Of a stretch of DNA of 64,000 bases, positions 44,025-54,318 are shown piece after piece. Origin of the DNA: Pseudorhodobacter antarcticus (lineage in GTDB: Bacteria; Pseudomonadota; Alphaproteobacteria; Rhodobacterales; Rhodobacteraceae); contig CAMAQR010000009.1 of NCBI GenBank assembly GCA_945860375.1, forward strand, positions 1 through 64,000. Direction: 5' to 3'. The position numbers and the translations under genes were made by a program. Within the stretch, counting starts at the first letter, position 1. Every line of letters begins with the position of its first letter. Under the pieces are notes generated by a model. The model did not search any database. It saw nothing but the letters and a program-made list of their open reading frames with translations, and was not told the DNA's origin.

Positions 44025-45308
44025 TCACTGCATCCGCGCCTTGGTGCGCCGCAGCAAAAGCCACACCCCGGCCACCACCAAAGGCGTCAAAATCGCCATG
44101 GTCAGGCCCTTCGACAGCCCGACGCCTTCAGTGACCGGATAGGCGACATAGGCCGCCAAAGACACGGCGTAATAGCTGACCGCCACCACCGACAATCCCT
44201 CCACCGTGTGCTGCAACCGCAACGCCAGATCGGCGCGGCGGTCCATGCTTTCCAACAGCTTCTGGTTTTGGCCCGACCGTTCCACATCCACCCGCGTGCG
44301 CAGCAAATCCGCCGCACGCATGGCGCGTTCCGACATCGACCGCAGCCGGGTTTCCGCCGATTTCACCGTGCGCATCGCAGGATCATAGCGCCGCATCATG
44401 AATTCGCCAAAGGTCTGCCGGCCTTGCACCCGCATCTCGCGCAGCGCCTCGATCCGTTGGGTGACGATGGCCTCATAGGCCCCGGTGGCCCCGAACCGGA
44501 ATGACACCTGCACGGCAAGGCTTTCCAACTCTGCCGAAATCCGCAGCAATTCGTGCAAGGATGTCTCGGCGGGATGGTCGTTGGCATCGAGGCCCGACAC
44601 CAGCGCTGACAATTGCGGGTCCAGCGCGTTCAGCCGTTCTGTCAAACCACGGGCGCGCATCAAGCCCAGCATCGACATGGCGCGGTAGGTTTCAATCTCG
44701 CAGAGCCGCTGCACGATGCGCCCGATCCGCCGCGCGCCCGTATCGGGACGCACAAAGACCGCGAACCGCATATGCCCCGCCGGGTCAATGCGGAAATCTC
44801 CCGCCACCACCGCGGCTCCGTCAACCACCCGTGCCACCGCAAGGCTTTCTGGCACGAACCAGTCGTTCAGCTTGGCCTGCATCTGGGTCTCGTCTTCGGG
44901 CATGACTTCCACCCGGATCAGCACCGATGCCACACGCGTGCCCGGCGCTTGCGCCAGCCAATCCTCGGGGAAGACTTCGGTTTCCGCCGGATCAAAAGGC
45001 CGCGCAGGCAGGCCGGGGGTGAAGGCGGAATAGCTTACAAACTCGGTGTGGCTTTCCCATTTCAACTCGGCCCGGCCGATGGGGCCGGAAAAATGCGTGG
45101 CCCCCGGCTGCGGATGCGCAGATCCATGCCGGTCCAGCATCGCCATCAAATGCGTGCGATCGGCAATGCGGTCGCGGGTTTGCGCAGATATCGGTTCCTT
45201 GATCACCAGATACACAGCCGTGCAAGGGGCAGTCAGCGCTGGAAACGGGCGCGCGTGCAACTCGTTGACAAGGGCAAAGCGCATGGGATGGTCGGCAAGA
45301 GGGATCAT
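44025..45308 (-). CDS. DUF3422 family membrane protein
   Basis: The 427-residue protein has the N-terminal LVNELHARPFPALTAP motif typical of DUF3422, a long helical middle (MRRYDPAMRTVKSAETRLRS and a heptad-like Arg/Leu-rich region), and two C-terminal hydrophobic helices (VEGLSVVAVSYYAVSLAAYV, LTMAILTPLVVAGVWLLL) that anchor it in the membrane. Function is unknown. The ATG at 45308 was chosen because the longer frame lacks family resemblance. A tail-anchored topology with CorA-like layout is my reading of it. Confidence 0.8.
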   Translation of the reverse strand: MIPLADHPMRFALVNELHARPFPALTAPCTAVYLVIKEPISAQTRDRIADRTHLMAMLDRHGSAHPQPGATHFSGPIGRAELKWESHTEFVSYSAFTPGLPARPFDPAETEVFPEDWLAQAPGTRVASVLIRVEVMPEDETQMQAKLNDWFVPESLAVARVVDGAAVVAGDFRIDPAGHMRFAVFVRPDTGARRIGRIVQRLCEIETYRAMSMLGLMRARGLTERLNALDPQLSALVSGLDANDHPAETSLHELLRISAELESLAVQVSFRFGATGAYEAIVTQRIEALREMRVQGRQTFGEFMMRRYDPAMRTVKSAETRLRSMSERAMRAADLLRTRVDVERSGQNQKLLESMDRRADLALRLQHTVEGLSVVAVSYYAVSLAAYVAYPVTEGVGLSKGLTMAILTPLVVAGVWLLLRRTKARMQ

Positions 45309-45418
45309 AACGGGCCTTCGGTTCAGATCAGAGAACCATTTGCGGCCAAAGCGGCGGTACCTGCCAGAAAAATGCGGGAATACAAGGGTATGCCGCACAG
45401 GTGTTGCCGAAAAGCAAA

Positions 45419-45442
45419 CCCCCCGGCACGGTGGCCGGGGGG
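45419..45442 (-). terminator. Terminator after pntB
   Basis: A perfect 9-bp stem (CCCCCCGGC / GCCGGGGGG) with a six-base loop lies 17 bases beyond the pntB stop. On the minus strand it is followed by TTTGCTTTT, so it should end the pntAB transcript. Confidence 0.75.
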
Positions 45443-45458
45443 CTTTGCCAAGACTGGA

Positions 45459-46904
45459 TCAGTCGATCATCGGCAACAGAGCGTCCAGTGATTTTTTGGC
45501 GTCCCCATAGAACATCCGGGTGTTTTCCTTGTAAAACAGCGGGTTTTCGATGCCGGAATAGCCAGTCCCCTGTCCACGCTTGGACACGAACACCTGCTTG
45601 GCTTTCCAGCACTCCAGCACCGGCATGCCCGCGATGGGCGAGTTCGGATCTTCTTGTGCCGCCGGATTGACGATGTCGTTCGACCCGATGACGATGGCCA
45701 CGTCGGTGGTGGGGAAATCGTCGTTGATCTCGTCCATCTCCATCACGATGTCATAGGGCACTTTCGCCTCGGCCAGCAGCACGTTCATATGCCCCGGCAG
45801 ACGGCCTGCAACAGGATGGATGGCAAAGCGCACCGTCTTGCCCGCCGCACGCAGCTTGCGGGTCAACTCGCTGACCGATTGCTGCGCCTGCGCCACCGCC
45901 ATGCCGTAGCCTGGGATGATGATGACAGAGTCGGCATCGTTCAACGCCGCAGCCACGCCTTCGGCATCGATGGCGATCTGCTCGCCCACAACCTCCATCG
46001 CAGGGCCGGTGGTGCCACCAAAGCCGCCAAGGATCACCGAGACAAAGCTGCGGTTCATCGCCTTGCACATGATGTAAGACAAGATCGCACCGGACGAGCC
46101 GACCAGCGCGCCGACAACGATCAGCAGGTCATTGGACAGCGAGAAGCCAATCGCCGCCGCCGCCCAGCCGGAATAGCTGTTCAGCATCGACACCACCACC
46201 GGCATATCCGCGCCGCCGATGCCCATGATCAGATGATAGCCGATGAAGAACGCGGCCAGCGTCATCAGCATCAGCGCCCAGGTGCCCGCGCCGTTGAAAT
46301 ACATCACCAGCAAAATCACCGCCAACGCCGCAGCCGAGGCGTTCAGAACATGCCCACCCGGCAGCTTTTTCGCCTTGCCGTCGACCTTGCCCGCCAGCTT
46401 GCCATAGGCCACCACCGACCCGGTGAAGGTCACGGCGCCGATGAACACGCCAAGGAAGGTTTCCACCTTCAGAACCGCAATTTCCGACGCCGATTTGCCC
46501 GCCACCTTGAGCGCAAAGCCCGACAGCGCGTTCAACGCATCGGCGCTGCCTGCGGCTTGCAAGGCGGCAATCCCGGCCATCTCAATCTCGGTGTTGTAAC
46601 CAATGAACACCGCAGCAAGGCCAACCAGCGAATGCATCGCCGCCACCAGCTGCGGCATTTCCGTCATTTTGACACGCTGCGCCACAACCCAGCCGATTGC
46701 GCCACCAGCAGCGACCATCACCAGTGAAATCAACCAGTTGCCCGCTCCGGGGCCATAAATCGTTGCGGCAATCGCCAGTGCCATGCCTGCGATGCCATAC
46801 CAGACCGCGCGTTTTGCGCTTTCTTGGCCCGAAAGCCCGCCAAGCGACTGAATGAACAGAACAGCTGCGACCACATAGGCCGCCGTGGTGAATCCATATT
46901 CCAT
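45459..46904 (-). CDS. pntB: NAD(P) transhydrogenase subunit beta
   Basis: The 481-residue protein has about nine transmembrane helices followed by the soluble NADP-binding domain III ([60 protein letters not shown]). With PntA it couples proton entry to NADPH formation from NADH, a useful source of reductant for biosynthesis and for folate chemistry. The ATG at 46904 has a GGGAGCGGG site; the upstream extension of the frame is not conserved in kind. It begins 13 bases after pntA. Confidence 0.95.
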   Translation of the reverse strand: MEYGFTTAAYVVAAVLFIQSLGGLSGQESAKRAVWYGIAGMALAIAATIYGPGAGNWLISLVMVAAGGAIGWVVAQRVKMTEMPQLVAAMHSLVGLAAVFIGYNTEIEMAGIAALQAAGSADALNALSGFALKVAGKSASEIAVLKVETFLGVFIGAVTFTGSVVAYGKLAGKVDGKAKKLPGGHVLNASAAALAVILLVMYFNGAGTWALMLMTLAAFFIGYHLIMGIGGADMPVVVSMLNSYSGWAAAAIGFSLSNDLLIVVGALVGSSGAILSYIMCKAMNRSFVSVILGGFGGTTGPAMEVVGEQIAIDAEGVAAALNDADSVIIIPGYGMAVAQAQQSVSELTRKLRAAGKTVRFAIHPVAGRLPGHMNVLLAEAKVPYDIVMEMDEINDDFPTTDVAIVIGSNDIVNPAAQEDPNSPIAGMPVLECWKAKQVFVSKRGQGTGYSGIENPLFYKENTRMFYGDAKKSLDALLPMID

Positions 46905-46917
46905 ACTACCCGCTCCC

Positions 46918-48495
46918 TTACGACTTCTGGAACATGGCAAGCATGCGCCGTGTGACCATGAAGCCACCGAAAATGTTGATCCCGGCCATGAAGACCGAAG
47001 CCGCGCCAAGCACCATCACCAGCCAGTTGCCCGACCCGATCTGCATCAGCGCGCCCAGAATGATGATCGACGAAATCGCGTTCGTCACCGCCATGAGTGG
47101 CGTGTGCAGGCTGTGCGAGACGTTCCAGATCACCTGAACACCGACATAAACCGACAACACGAAGACGATAAAATGCGACATGAAACTGGCCGGGGCGAAC
47201 AACCCCGCCAGCAAGATCAAACCGCCGCCAAGGGCCAGCATGCCGACCTGATTGCGCGTCTCGGTCTTGAACGCCGCCACTTCCGCCGCGCGCTTCTCTG
47301 CCGGGGTCAGTTCGACGACCTTGGCTTTCGGCTTTTGCACCGCAATCGCCGCAATCTTGGGCGGCGGCGGTGGGAAGGTGATCGCGCCCTGATGCGCAAC
47401 GGTCGCGCCCCGGATCACGTCATCTTCCATGTTGTGGTTGATCACACCGTCTTTCTTTGGTGTAAGATCGGTCAGCATGTGCCTGATATTGGTGGCATAA
47501 AGCGTCGAAGCCTGCGCGGCCATCCGGCTTGGAAAATCAGTGTAGCCAACAACCGTGACGCCGTTGTCGCTGACAATCTTATGGTCCATCACCGTCAGAT
47601 CACAGTTGCCACCCCGTTCGGCCGCAAGGTCCACGATCACCGAACCGGGTTTCATCATTGCCACCATATCGGCGGTCCAAAGTTTTGGCGCGGGCCGACC
47701 GGGGATCAGCGCAGTCGTGATGACGATGTCCATTTCTGGCGCCAGTTCGCGGAATTTCGCCAATTGCTTGGCCGCGAAGGCCGGGCTGGAGGGGGCCGCA
47801 TAGCCTCCCGTGGCAGCGCCGTCGGGCAACTCGCTGGCGTCAAATTCCAGATAGACAAACGACGCGCCCATCGACTCGATCTGCTCGGCCACTTCGGGAC
47901 GCACGTCAAAGGCATTCACAATTGCGCCCAAAGAGGTGGCCGTACCAATTGCGGCAAGCCCTGCCACGCCAGCGCCGACGATCAGCACTTTCGCGGGCGG
48001 AACCTTGCCCGCAGCTGTCACCTGTCCGGTGAAGAAGCGGCCAAAGTTTGACCCGGCTTCAATCACCGCACGGTAGCCCGCGATATTGGCCATCGACGAC
48101 AGCGCGTCCATCTTTTGAGCCCGGCTGATCCGAGGCACCATATCCATGGCCACCACGGTCGCGCCGCGCGATTTGACCACCTCAAGCAGGTCTGCGTTCT
48201 GGGCAGGCCAGAAGAACGAGATCAGCGTCTGGCCATTGCGCAAAGCCTGCGCCTCGGCCATGTCCGGCCCGCGCACCTTGACCAGCACATCGGCAGCGGC
48301 GATCACGGCGGCCGCATCGGCCAGCACCTCGACCCCGGCCTTGGCGTAAAGCGCGTCCGAGAAGCCAGCCTTGACACCCGCCCCGGATTGCACAACGCAA
48401 GTGTGTCCCAGTTTCACCAGTTGCAGCGCGGACTCGGGCGTCATCGACACCCGGTTTTCGCCTGCAAAAATCTCTGTCAGCGCGCCTATCTTCAC
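46918..48495 (-). CDS. pntA: NAD(P) transhydrogenase subunit alpha
   Basis: From a GTG at 48495 the protein has 525 residues. Domain I is an alanine-dehydrogenase-like NAD-binding module ([60 protein letters not shown]). A short linker and a C-terminal membrane domain with three or four helices follow. This is the single-polypeptide alpha form, unlike the split PntAA/PntAB of Rhodospirillum. A GGGGGA site precedes the GTG. It is the first gene of pntAB. Confidence 0.94.
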   Translation of the reverse strand: MKIGALTEIFAGENRVSMTPESALQLVKLGHTCVVQSGAGVKAGFSDALYAKAGVEVLADAAAVIAAADVLVKVRGPDMAEAQALRNGQTLISFFWPAQNADLLEVVKSRGATVVAMDMVPRISRAQKMDALSSMANIAGYRAVIEAGSNFGRFFTGQVTAAGKVPPAKVLIVGAGVAGLAAIGTATSLGAIVNAFDVRPEVAEQIESMGASFVYLEFDASELPDGAATGGYAAPSSPAFAAKQLAKFRELAPEMDIVITTALIPGRPAPKLWTADMVAMMKPGSVIVDLAAERGGNCDLTVMDHKIVSDNGVTVVGYTDFPSRMAAQASTLYATNIRHMLTDLTPKKDGVINHNMEDDVIRGATVAHQGAITFPPPPPKIAAIAVQKPKAKVVELTPAEKRAAEVAAFKTETRNQVGMLALGGGLILLAGLFAPASFMSHFIVFVLSVYVGVQVIWNVSHSLHTPLMAVTNAISSIIILGALMQIGSGNWLVMVLGAASVFMAGINIFGGFMVTRRMLAMFQKS

Positions 48496-48640
48496 TGTGG
48501 TCCCCCGTCTGTGAGGGCGGTTCAAGGGGCTGCCCCTAACCGCCGGTCAGATGTTTTGCGCGCCATACCCCGCGCAACAATCTTTCAAAGCCTGCTGGCC
48601 GTTTAAGGTGAAAAAACCGTCGCGTCCAGTCCAGACCTTT

Positions 48641-49096
48641 TTAATACCAACCTTGGACCCGCCCGATCCAGCGTGGAACTTTGGCGAAATAGGCCTCGGC
48701 CTGCGCGCCAAAGCCTGCCCGAAGGCGCCTTTCCTCGTCACGAATATAGCGCTGCGTGATCAGCGCCACAAAGGCGGGAATCAGCGGCAACGCCAGCACT
48801 GCGCCCCAAAACAGGATGGCCCCGGTCAAAACCAGCGCATCGGCCAGATAGATCGGATTGCGGCTGATGCCAAACACCCCGCCCGTCACCAAATTCTGCG
48901 GGTTGCGGCGGGGGATGAAGGTGGTGCGGCCCCACAGCATCTGTGCGAGCGCCAGCGTCATGATCACAAGCCCCAGACCGATCAGCACGAGGCCGATCCA
49001 ACCCAAGCCCGCCACCGACCAGATTTGCGACAGAACCCAGCTGGCCGCCAAAGCCAAAGCCAGCCAAAAGGGCGGTATGTCCAGTTCATTCAGCAT
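48641..49096 (-). CDS. Isoprenylcysteine carboxyl methyltransferase (ICMT)-like membrane protein
   Basis: The 151-residue protein has about four hydrophobic helices and the phospholipid/isoprenylcysteine methyltransferase C-terminal pattern GGVFGISRNPIYLADALVLT followed by RYIRDEERRLRAGFGAQAEA. Bacterial members methylate lipids or other hydrophobic molecules with SAM; the substrate here is unknown. The ATG at 49096 starts the first conserved helix. It is divergent from kynU. Confidence 0.78.
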   Translation of the reverse strand: MLNELDIPPFWLALALAASWVLSQIWSVAGLGWIGLVLIGLGLVIMTLALAQMLWGRTTFIPRRNPQNLVTGGVFGISRNPIYLADALVLTGAILFWGAVLALPLIPAFVALITQRYIRDEERRLRAGFGAQAEAYFAKVPRWIGRVQGWY

Positions 49097-49235
49097 GCGC
49101 CCCCCATTTGCGCCAGAATGACCAGTGGCGCGCAAACGGCAAGGGCGCAATCGTTTCAAGCTTGAAATCTATCGCAACTGCCGTATTGATCCGCACACGC
49201 CCCAGGTGCACTCTGGCGCCACGCAGGAGAAAACC

Positions 49236-50429
49236 ATGACCGATTTTGCCGTCACCAAGACTCAGTTCCATTTGCCCGATGGCATGATCTATCTGGACGG
49301 CAACTCGTTGGGCCCACTGCCACTGGCCACCGCCGCGCGCGTGGCGCAGACGGTCACGGCGGAATGGGGCGACATGCTGATCACCGGCTGGAACAAAGCC
49401 GGCTGGATGGACAAACCAATGCGGGTGGGCGACCGCATCGCGCGGCTGATCGGGGCAGAGGCCGGCCATGTGGTGATGGGCGACACCCTGTCGATCAAGG
49501 TCTATCAGGCGCTGGCATCCTGCCTTGAAATGAACCCGGCGCGCCGGGTGATCCTGTCCGATACCGGCAACTTCCCATCCGATCTGTATATGGCTGAGGG
49601 GCTATGTCGCACCTTGGGCGATGGCTACACCCTGAGAACTGTCGCCCCCGAGGATGTTCTGGACGCAATCGACGACACGGTCGCAGTGACGATGATCACC
49701 GAGGTCGATTACCGCACCGGGCGGCGTCACGACATGGCCGCGATCACCGAACGGGCGCATCAGCATGGCGCTTTGGCGATCTGGGATCTGGCCCACAGCG
49801 CAGGCGCGTTTCAGGTTGAACTGGCCAAGTGCAACGTCGATTTCGCGGTGGGTTGCACTTATAAATACCTGAACTCCGGCCCGGGTGGCCCCGCGTTCAT
49901 CTATGTTGCCCCCCGCCATGCCGACACCGCGCGTCCGGCGCTGTCGGGTTGGCAAGGCCACGCAGCACCCTTTGCCTTTGATCTGGACTACCGCCCTGCC
50001 ACTGGCGCGGAACGCATGCGCGTCGGCACCCCGCCGATCCTGCAATTGGCAGCATTGGAGGCCAGTCTGGACATCTGGGACACCGTCGATATGCCCGCCC
50101 TGCGCGCAGCATCCCTGGCCCTGACCGACCGTTACATCACGGGGATTGAGGCCACTTGCCCGACCCTGACCCTTGCCACGCCGCGCGACCACCCACAGCG
50201 CGGCAGTCAGGTCAGTTTCCGCCACCCTGAAGGCTACGCCATCATGCAAGCGATGATCGCGCGCGGGGTGATCGGCGATTTCCGCGCGCCCGATATCATC
50301 CGCTGCGGCTTTACGCCCCTGTTCATCGACGCACAGGACGTTGATAACGCAGTGAAAATCATCTCCGACATCATGAAAAACAGCCTCTGGGACCGCCCCG
50401 AGTACAAAACCCGCGCCAAAGTGACCTGA
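49236..50429 (+). CDS. kynU: Kynureninase
   Basis: The 397-residue PLP enzyme starts behind AGGAGAAAACC. It shows IYLDGNSLGPLP, SDTGNFPSDLYMAEGL, IWDLAHSAGAFQVEL and CTYKYLNSGPGGPAFIYV with the PLP-binding Lys, ending in the C-terminal RCGFTPLF element. It cleaves kynurenine or formylkynurenine-derived substrate to anthranilate and alanine. Its stop shares one base with the start of the acetyltransferase gene. With kynA downstream it forms a tryptophan-degrading unit. Confidence 0.94.
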   Translation: MTDFAVTKTQFHLPDGMIYLDGNSLGPLPLATAARVAQTVTAEWGDMLITGWNKAGWMDKPMRVGDRIARLIGAEAGHVVMGDTLSIKVYQALASCLEMNPARRVILSDTGNFPSDLYMAEGLCRTLGDGYTLRTVAPEDVLDAIDDTVAVTMITEVDYRTGRRHDMAAITERAHQHGALAIWDLAHSAGAFQVELAKCNVDFAVGCTYKYLNSGPGGPAFIYVAPRHADTARPALSGWQGHAAPFAFDLDYRPATGAERMRVGTPPILQLAALEASLDIWDTVDMPALRAASLALTDRYITGIEATCPTLTLATPRDHPQRGSQVSFRHPEGYAIMQAMIARGVIGDFRAPDIIRCGFTPLFIDAQDVDNAVKIISDIMKNSLWDRPEYKTRAKVT

Positions 50430-50902
50430 TGGCCCCGGTGATCCGCCCTTACGCAGCCGAAGACCGCGCCGCGATGGCGATGGTCTACCACCGGGCCATC
50501 CGCGAAGGGGCAGTGGCGCATTACTCGCAGGCGGAACGTGAGGCTTGGGCAAAAACCCCCGAACCCGATTGGACCATCCCCGACAAGCTGCTGGCCCAGT
50601 GGTGCTATGTCGCCGAAGAAGACGGCAGCATGACCGGATTCATGTCGATGGACCCGACAGGCTATCTGGATATGGCTTTCGTGATCCCCGAGGTCATGGG
50701 CAAGGGCACAGCCGCAGCGCTTTATGACACTCTGATGGCCCGGGCGCGGGCCGAAGGCCTGACCCGGTTCACTGTGCGCGCGGCGCATCAGTCCAACCGC
50801 TTTCTGGCCCGGCGCGGTTGGACGGTTGACCAGTTTGAACGCTACGCAACCGACGGGCAGGTTTACGACCTGTTCCAGATGTCGCTGGACGCAACATCAT
50901 GA
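50429..50902 (+). CDS. GNAT-family N-acetyltransferase
   Basis: The 157-residue protein has the GNAT fold: VIRPYAAEDRAAMAMVYHRA at the N-terminus, a central strand GFMSMDPTGYLDMAFVIPE, and the acetyl-CoA loop VMGKGTAAALYDTLMARARA, followed by FTVRAAHQSNRFLARRGW. The substrate is unknown. Its one-base overlap with kynU and position before kynA suggest a small molecule of the kynurenine route, though this may be simple operon hitch-hiking. Confidence 0.82.
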   Translation: MAPVIRPYAAEDRAAMAMVYHRAIREGAVAHYSQAEREAWAKTPEPDWTIPDKLLAQWCYVAEEDGSMTGFMSMDPTGYLDMAFVIPEVMGKGTAAALYDTLMARARAEGLTRFTVRAAHQSNRFLARRGWTVDQFERYATDGQVYDLFQMSLDATS

Positions 50903-51036
50903 CCCCCGCCCTGTGCCGCCCCTCGGCTTGGGCCTGCCTGTGGCGCACCATGGGCAGCCTGTCAGTGCTGAGCTGCCGTTCGTTTCCGTTGTGATGATGC
51001 CGCCCCTTGGGGCCAGGTTTTACAAAAGGAAATCCA

Positions 51037-51897
51037 ATGACCACCGATCCCAAATGCCCAATGCACACAGCCTATGACCCCTCGGGCGACGGCGCGCAGA
51101 TGTCGTTTGACGGGCGCATGTCCTATGGCGACTATCTGCACATCGACCAGATTTTAACCGCACAAAGCCTGTTGACCGGCGCGCATGACGAGATGCTGTT
51201 CATCATTCAGCACCAAACGTCCGAGCTGTGGATGAAGCTGGCACTGCACGAATTGAACGCCGCCCGCGTGGCCATCGCCGCCGGTCGCGCGCCAGAGGCG
51301 TTCAAGATGCTGGCCCGCATCAGCCGCATCTTTGAACAACTGAACAACGCCTGGGATGTGCTGCGGACGATGACTCCGTCGGATTACACCACCTTCCGCG
51401 AAGGATTGGGGCAGTCGTCGGGCTTTCAATCCACCCAATACCGGCTGATCGAATACGCGGTCGGCAACCGCAATCTGGCAATGTTGAAACCCCATGCCCA
51501 CCGCGCCGATCTGACAGCATTGCTTGAGGCGGAACTGGCCCGGCCAAGTCTTTACGATGAGGCGCTGCACCATCTGGCCCGCGCGGGTCTGCCAGTGCCC
51601 GCCGAAATCCTGTCCCGCGATCTGCGTCAGCCTTGGGTCGCCCATGACGGGGTGCGCGCGGTTTGGGAAACCGTCTACCGCGACCCCACCCGCTATTGGC
51701 AGGCCTATGAGTTGGCTGAAAAGCTGGTGGATTTTGAGGATTACTTCCGCCGCTGGCGCTTTAACCATGTCACCACAGTGGAACGGGTGATTGGCTTCAA
51801 ACGGGGCACCGGCGGGACTTCGGGCGTGTCTTACCTACGCCGGATGCTGGAAGTGCAACTGTTCCCAGAGCTTTGGCATCTGCGCACGACTCTGTGA
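51037..51897 (+). CDS. kynA: Tryptophan 2,3-dioxygenase
   Basis: The 286-residue haem enzyme has the family signature [20 protein letters not shown] near residue 57, [20 protein letters not shown] around residue 125, and [20 protein letters not shown] late, with the proximal haem His in this segment. It opens the indole ring of tryptophan to N-formylkynurenine. The ATG at 51037 has an AAAAGGA site. It is 134 bases after the acetyltransferase gene on the same strand. Confidence 0.94.
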   Translation: MTTDPKCPMHTAYDPSGDGAQMSFDGRMSYGDYLHIDQILTAQSLLTGAHDEMLFIIQHQTSELWMKLALHELNAARVAIAAGRAPEAFKMLARISRIFEQLNNAWDVLRTMTPSDYTTFREGLGQSSGFQSTQYRLIEYAVGNRNLAMLKPHAHRADLTALLEAELARPSLYDEALHHLARAGLPVPAEILSRDLRQPWVAHDGVRAVWETVYRDPTRYWQAYELAEKLVDFEDYFRRWRFNHVTTVERVIGFKRGTGGTSGVSYLRRMLEVQLFPELWHLRTTL

Positions 51898-52010
51898 TTA
51901 TTTTCATTTTGCAACCTTCGGGCTTTGACGATGTTTCCAGGCTGATCTAGCGTCGAATCAAGAGAATCCGGGCAGCCTGCAACGGCTGCCCCTTTGTGAT
52001 GGGCTCATGC

Positions 52011-52940
52011 ATGCGTTTTCTGACGGTAAAGATCCTGACGGCCACGGCGCTGTCTTTGACGCTTGCGGCTTGTGTGCCCGGGGCACCGATGCCCGGTGCG
52101 ACCGGCGCCATTGTTGCCCCGCCAACACCAAAACCCGGCGAAAACGCGGTGCTTTATGCCGCTCGCAATGATGGCAGCTTTGTTGTCCCGGCCGTTCCCG
52201 TCGAACAGGTGCCGGTGGACTTTCAGCGTCAGGATGTGGCTTTCACCACCGCCGAACCCGTGGGCACCGTGATCATCAGCCCCGGCGAAAAGCATCTTTA
52301 TCTTGTCACAGGCAAGAACAAGGCCACCCGTTATGGCATTTCGGTTGGCAAGGCTGGTTTTGAATGGGCGGGTGAGGCGTTGATCACCTCGCGCCAGAAC
52401 TGGCCGATGTGGACACCGCCGCCAGAGATGATCGAACGCAAACCTGAACTGTTGCAATGGGAAAAGGGTCAGCCCGGCGGGCCGACCAATCCCTTGGGCG
52501 CGCGGGCCTTGTACCTGACCACCAATGGTATCGACTACGGCTACCGCATCCACGGCACCCCCGAATGGAGTTCGATCGGCAAGAACGCCTCTTCGGGCTG
52601 TATCCGCATGATCAATCAAGACGTGATGGACCTTTACGGCCGGGTGCAGGACGGGGCCAAGGTTGTGGTGCTGAATGCCGATGGCAGCTATCCCAAGAGC
52701 CTGAAACTGCCGCCGAAGCCGACGGTCAAAAAGAAGGCGGATCCTGTCACCAATGCTCCGGCAGCCCCCGCCCTGATCGTGCCAAAGCCCGCCGTGATGC
52801 CGGCGCCGATCATCACCGGGGTCGTTCCGACATCGCCGGTTGTCGCACCCGCCGCGGTTGCACCGGTTGTGGTCCCGGCTGCGGACACACCACCCCCAGT
52901 CTGTTTGGTGCCGTTGGTGAACGGCGTCTGCCCGGCGTAA
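52011..52940 (+). CDS. L,D-transpeptidase (YkuD family) lipoprotein
   Basis: The 309-residue protein starts MRFLTVKILTATALSLTLAA followed by the lipobox Cys, so it is likely lipid-anchored. The YkuD catalytic domain reads PVGTVIISPGEKHLYLVTGK, GARALYLTTNGIDYGYRIHG and SIGKNASSGCIRM with the catalytic Cys. It would form 3-3 peptidoglycan cross-links or attach proteins to the wall. A Pro/Ala/Val-rich tail of about 90 residues follows and ends with Cys-containing PPVCLVPLVNGVCPA. A GTG at 51996 is an alternative start. Confidence 0.88.
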   Translation: MRFLTVKILTATALSLTLAACVPGAPMPGATGAIVAPPTPKPGENAVLYAARNDGSFVVPAVPVEQVPVDFQRQDVAFTTAEPVGTVIISPGEKHLYLVTGKNKATRYGISVGKAGFEWAGEALITSRQNWPMWTPPPEMIERKPELLQWEKGQPGGPTNPLGARALYLTTNGIDYGYRIHGTPEWSSIGKNASSGCIRMINQDVMDLYGRVQDGAKVVVLNADGSYPKSLKLPPKPTVKKKADPVTNAPAAPALIVPKPAVMPAPIITGVVPTSPVVAPAAVAPVVVPAADTPPPVCLVPLVNGVCPA

Positions 52941-52961
52941 TCACGCCAAGTCAAGAAACAC

Positions 52962-52987
52962 AAAAGCCGCCCCTCGGGGCGGCTTTT
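52962..52987. terminator. Bidirectional terminator between ykuD-type and isomerase genes
   Basis: AAAAGCCGCCCC and GGGGCGGCTTTT form a 12-bp perfect stem with a TC loop. A-runs and T-runs on either side let it work for both convergent genes. Confidence 0.9.
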
Positions 52988-53017
52988 CGTTTTGAATCAA
53001 ATGATTGACCAGCGGCT

Positions 53018-53701
53018 CTAAAGCCATCTGTCATAGTCGCTGACCAACAGATGCGTGGGTGCCACATCTTCTTCAATCTCGGCAAAGCGACCAATCGGCT
53101 CGCGAAAGACGTTGTCTGTGACGTCATCGTTCACCGTCGACACCTCGCCGATCAACACATCGCCACCTTCGCCCCAAAAGGCATGCCAGTCGCCGGGCAT
53201 CAGGGTGACGGATTCTCCGGGTGCCAGTTTCAACTTCTCGCCGGGCGCAAAGCGACGCTCGATCCCATCGCATCGCACCAGCCCCCCCTTGTCGTCCGCA
53301 AAATGTCCTGCGTCGTTCGACCCGAAAAGTTCAACCACCAAAGTCGCGCCACCGCGATTGATGATGTCTTCGGCCTTGATGACATGGGTGTGCATTGGCG
53401 AAAGCTGATCCTGCCGCGAAATCAGCAGCTTTTCAGCATAGCACATGCCGCCGCCGCGCTGCAAATCGGCCAGCGATCCATTGCGCAAAGTGAACAGAAA
53501 CAGCCCCATCTGATCAAACCGGCCCTGACCGTAATCGGTGATGTCCCAGCCGCAGCGCCCTGAAATCACGCGGGCAGCGATGCCGGCATTGGCTTTGAAC
53601 TGGTCTGGCGTCCAATTGGCAAAGGGCGGCAGCACAAAGCCATAATGGCGGATCATCTCATCCGCAGCGGCCATGATGTCGTTGATGCGAGAGCGTTTCA
53701 T
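53018..53701 (-). CDS. D-lyxose isomerase-family cupin sugar isomerase
   Basis: The 227-residue cupin-type protein begins MKRSRINDIMAAADEMIR and has the metal-binding cupin core QLSPMHTHVIKAEDIINRGG with LMPGDWHAFWGEGGDVLIGE. It matches the D-lyxose/D-mannose ketol-isomerase family, which interconverts lyxose and xylulose or mannose and fructose. The ATG at 53701 gives the usual length. No sugar transport or kinase gene lies nearby. It ends 30 bases past the bidirectional terminator. Confidence 0.83.
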   Translation of the reverse strand: MKRSRINDIMAAADEMIRHYGFVLPPFANWTPDQFKANAGIAARVISGRCGWDITDYGQGRFDQMGLFLFTLRNGSLADLQRGGGMCYAEKLLISRQDQLSPMHTHVIKAEDIINRGGATLVVELFGSNDAGHFADDKGGLVRCDGIERRFAPGEKLKLAPGESVTLMPGDWHAFWGEGGDVLIGEVSTVNDDVTDNVFREPIGRFAEIEEDVAPTHLLVSDYDRWL

Positions 53702-54318
53702 GGTGTTGATCCTGACAGGTTTGCGTGGATTACAAGGTTGATACAAGCCCGGGCAACCGCCAGTAAAGCGCAAACCGCGCGGTTTCCCTAGGCTATTTCT
53801 GCGGGGCAATCGGCTTGCCCATGGTCAAGCTGCGATCCTGATGGCGCCCCTTTACCTTGTCAGGTCGTACGGGCCTGAAAAGGCCCAGAACTTGTGCTGG
53901 AACAGACCGCCCCAAGGACAGTTTATGACCATTGCAACAAGCTGCCAGTCTCTGCCTCGTGGCAGAATTGTGAAAGCAATCGGCGGTCACCAGACACGGC
54001 TCTGGTCGTACCGCCTCATATCCGGCCTTTTTGGCGATGCCCTCAGGCCGGGCCAGCGATGGGTTTATTCAACGCCGAGCTACCACCATAATGCGCCAGT
54101 TCATCCGTGATCACAGAGCTGTCCGCGCCAGTGCGCCTCCCCAGCGCCGACCGAAGATGTAATCTTGGGAAAGTTGCGCTTGGTTTCAGGTCTTGCTCCG
54201 CACAAACAAAGCTGTCCCCGAGGCAACGACTGTCTGCCACACTGCGCCCCTTGCCCATTCAACACAGGTTGACGCAAGGCCACTACAGCCCGGCAAGAAT
54301 AGCCGGACCAACCAAGGA
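53702..54318. other. Gene-free scar region with a possible transposase fragment
   Basis: This stretch of more than 600 bases has no credible gene. A minus-strand frame near 54050-54150 reads TGADSSVITDELAHYGGSSA, which resembles the VTDxLxxY motif of DDE transposases, but it is isolated, surrounded by stops and without terminal repeats. I treat the region as an eroded insertion scar. No promoter or RNA feature was recognised. Confidence 0.4.

Noticed and set aside
53793..54258. Short frames in the scar region as genuine small genes
   Set aside because: They lack ribosome binding sites and domains; one fragment vaguely resembles a transposase and points to decay instead.
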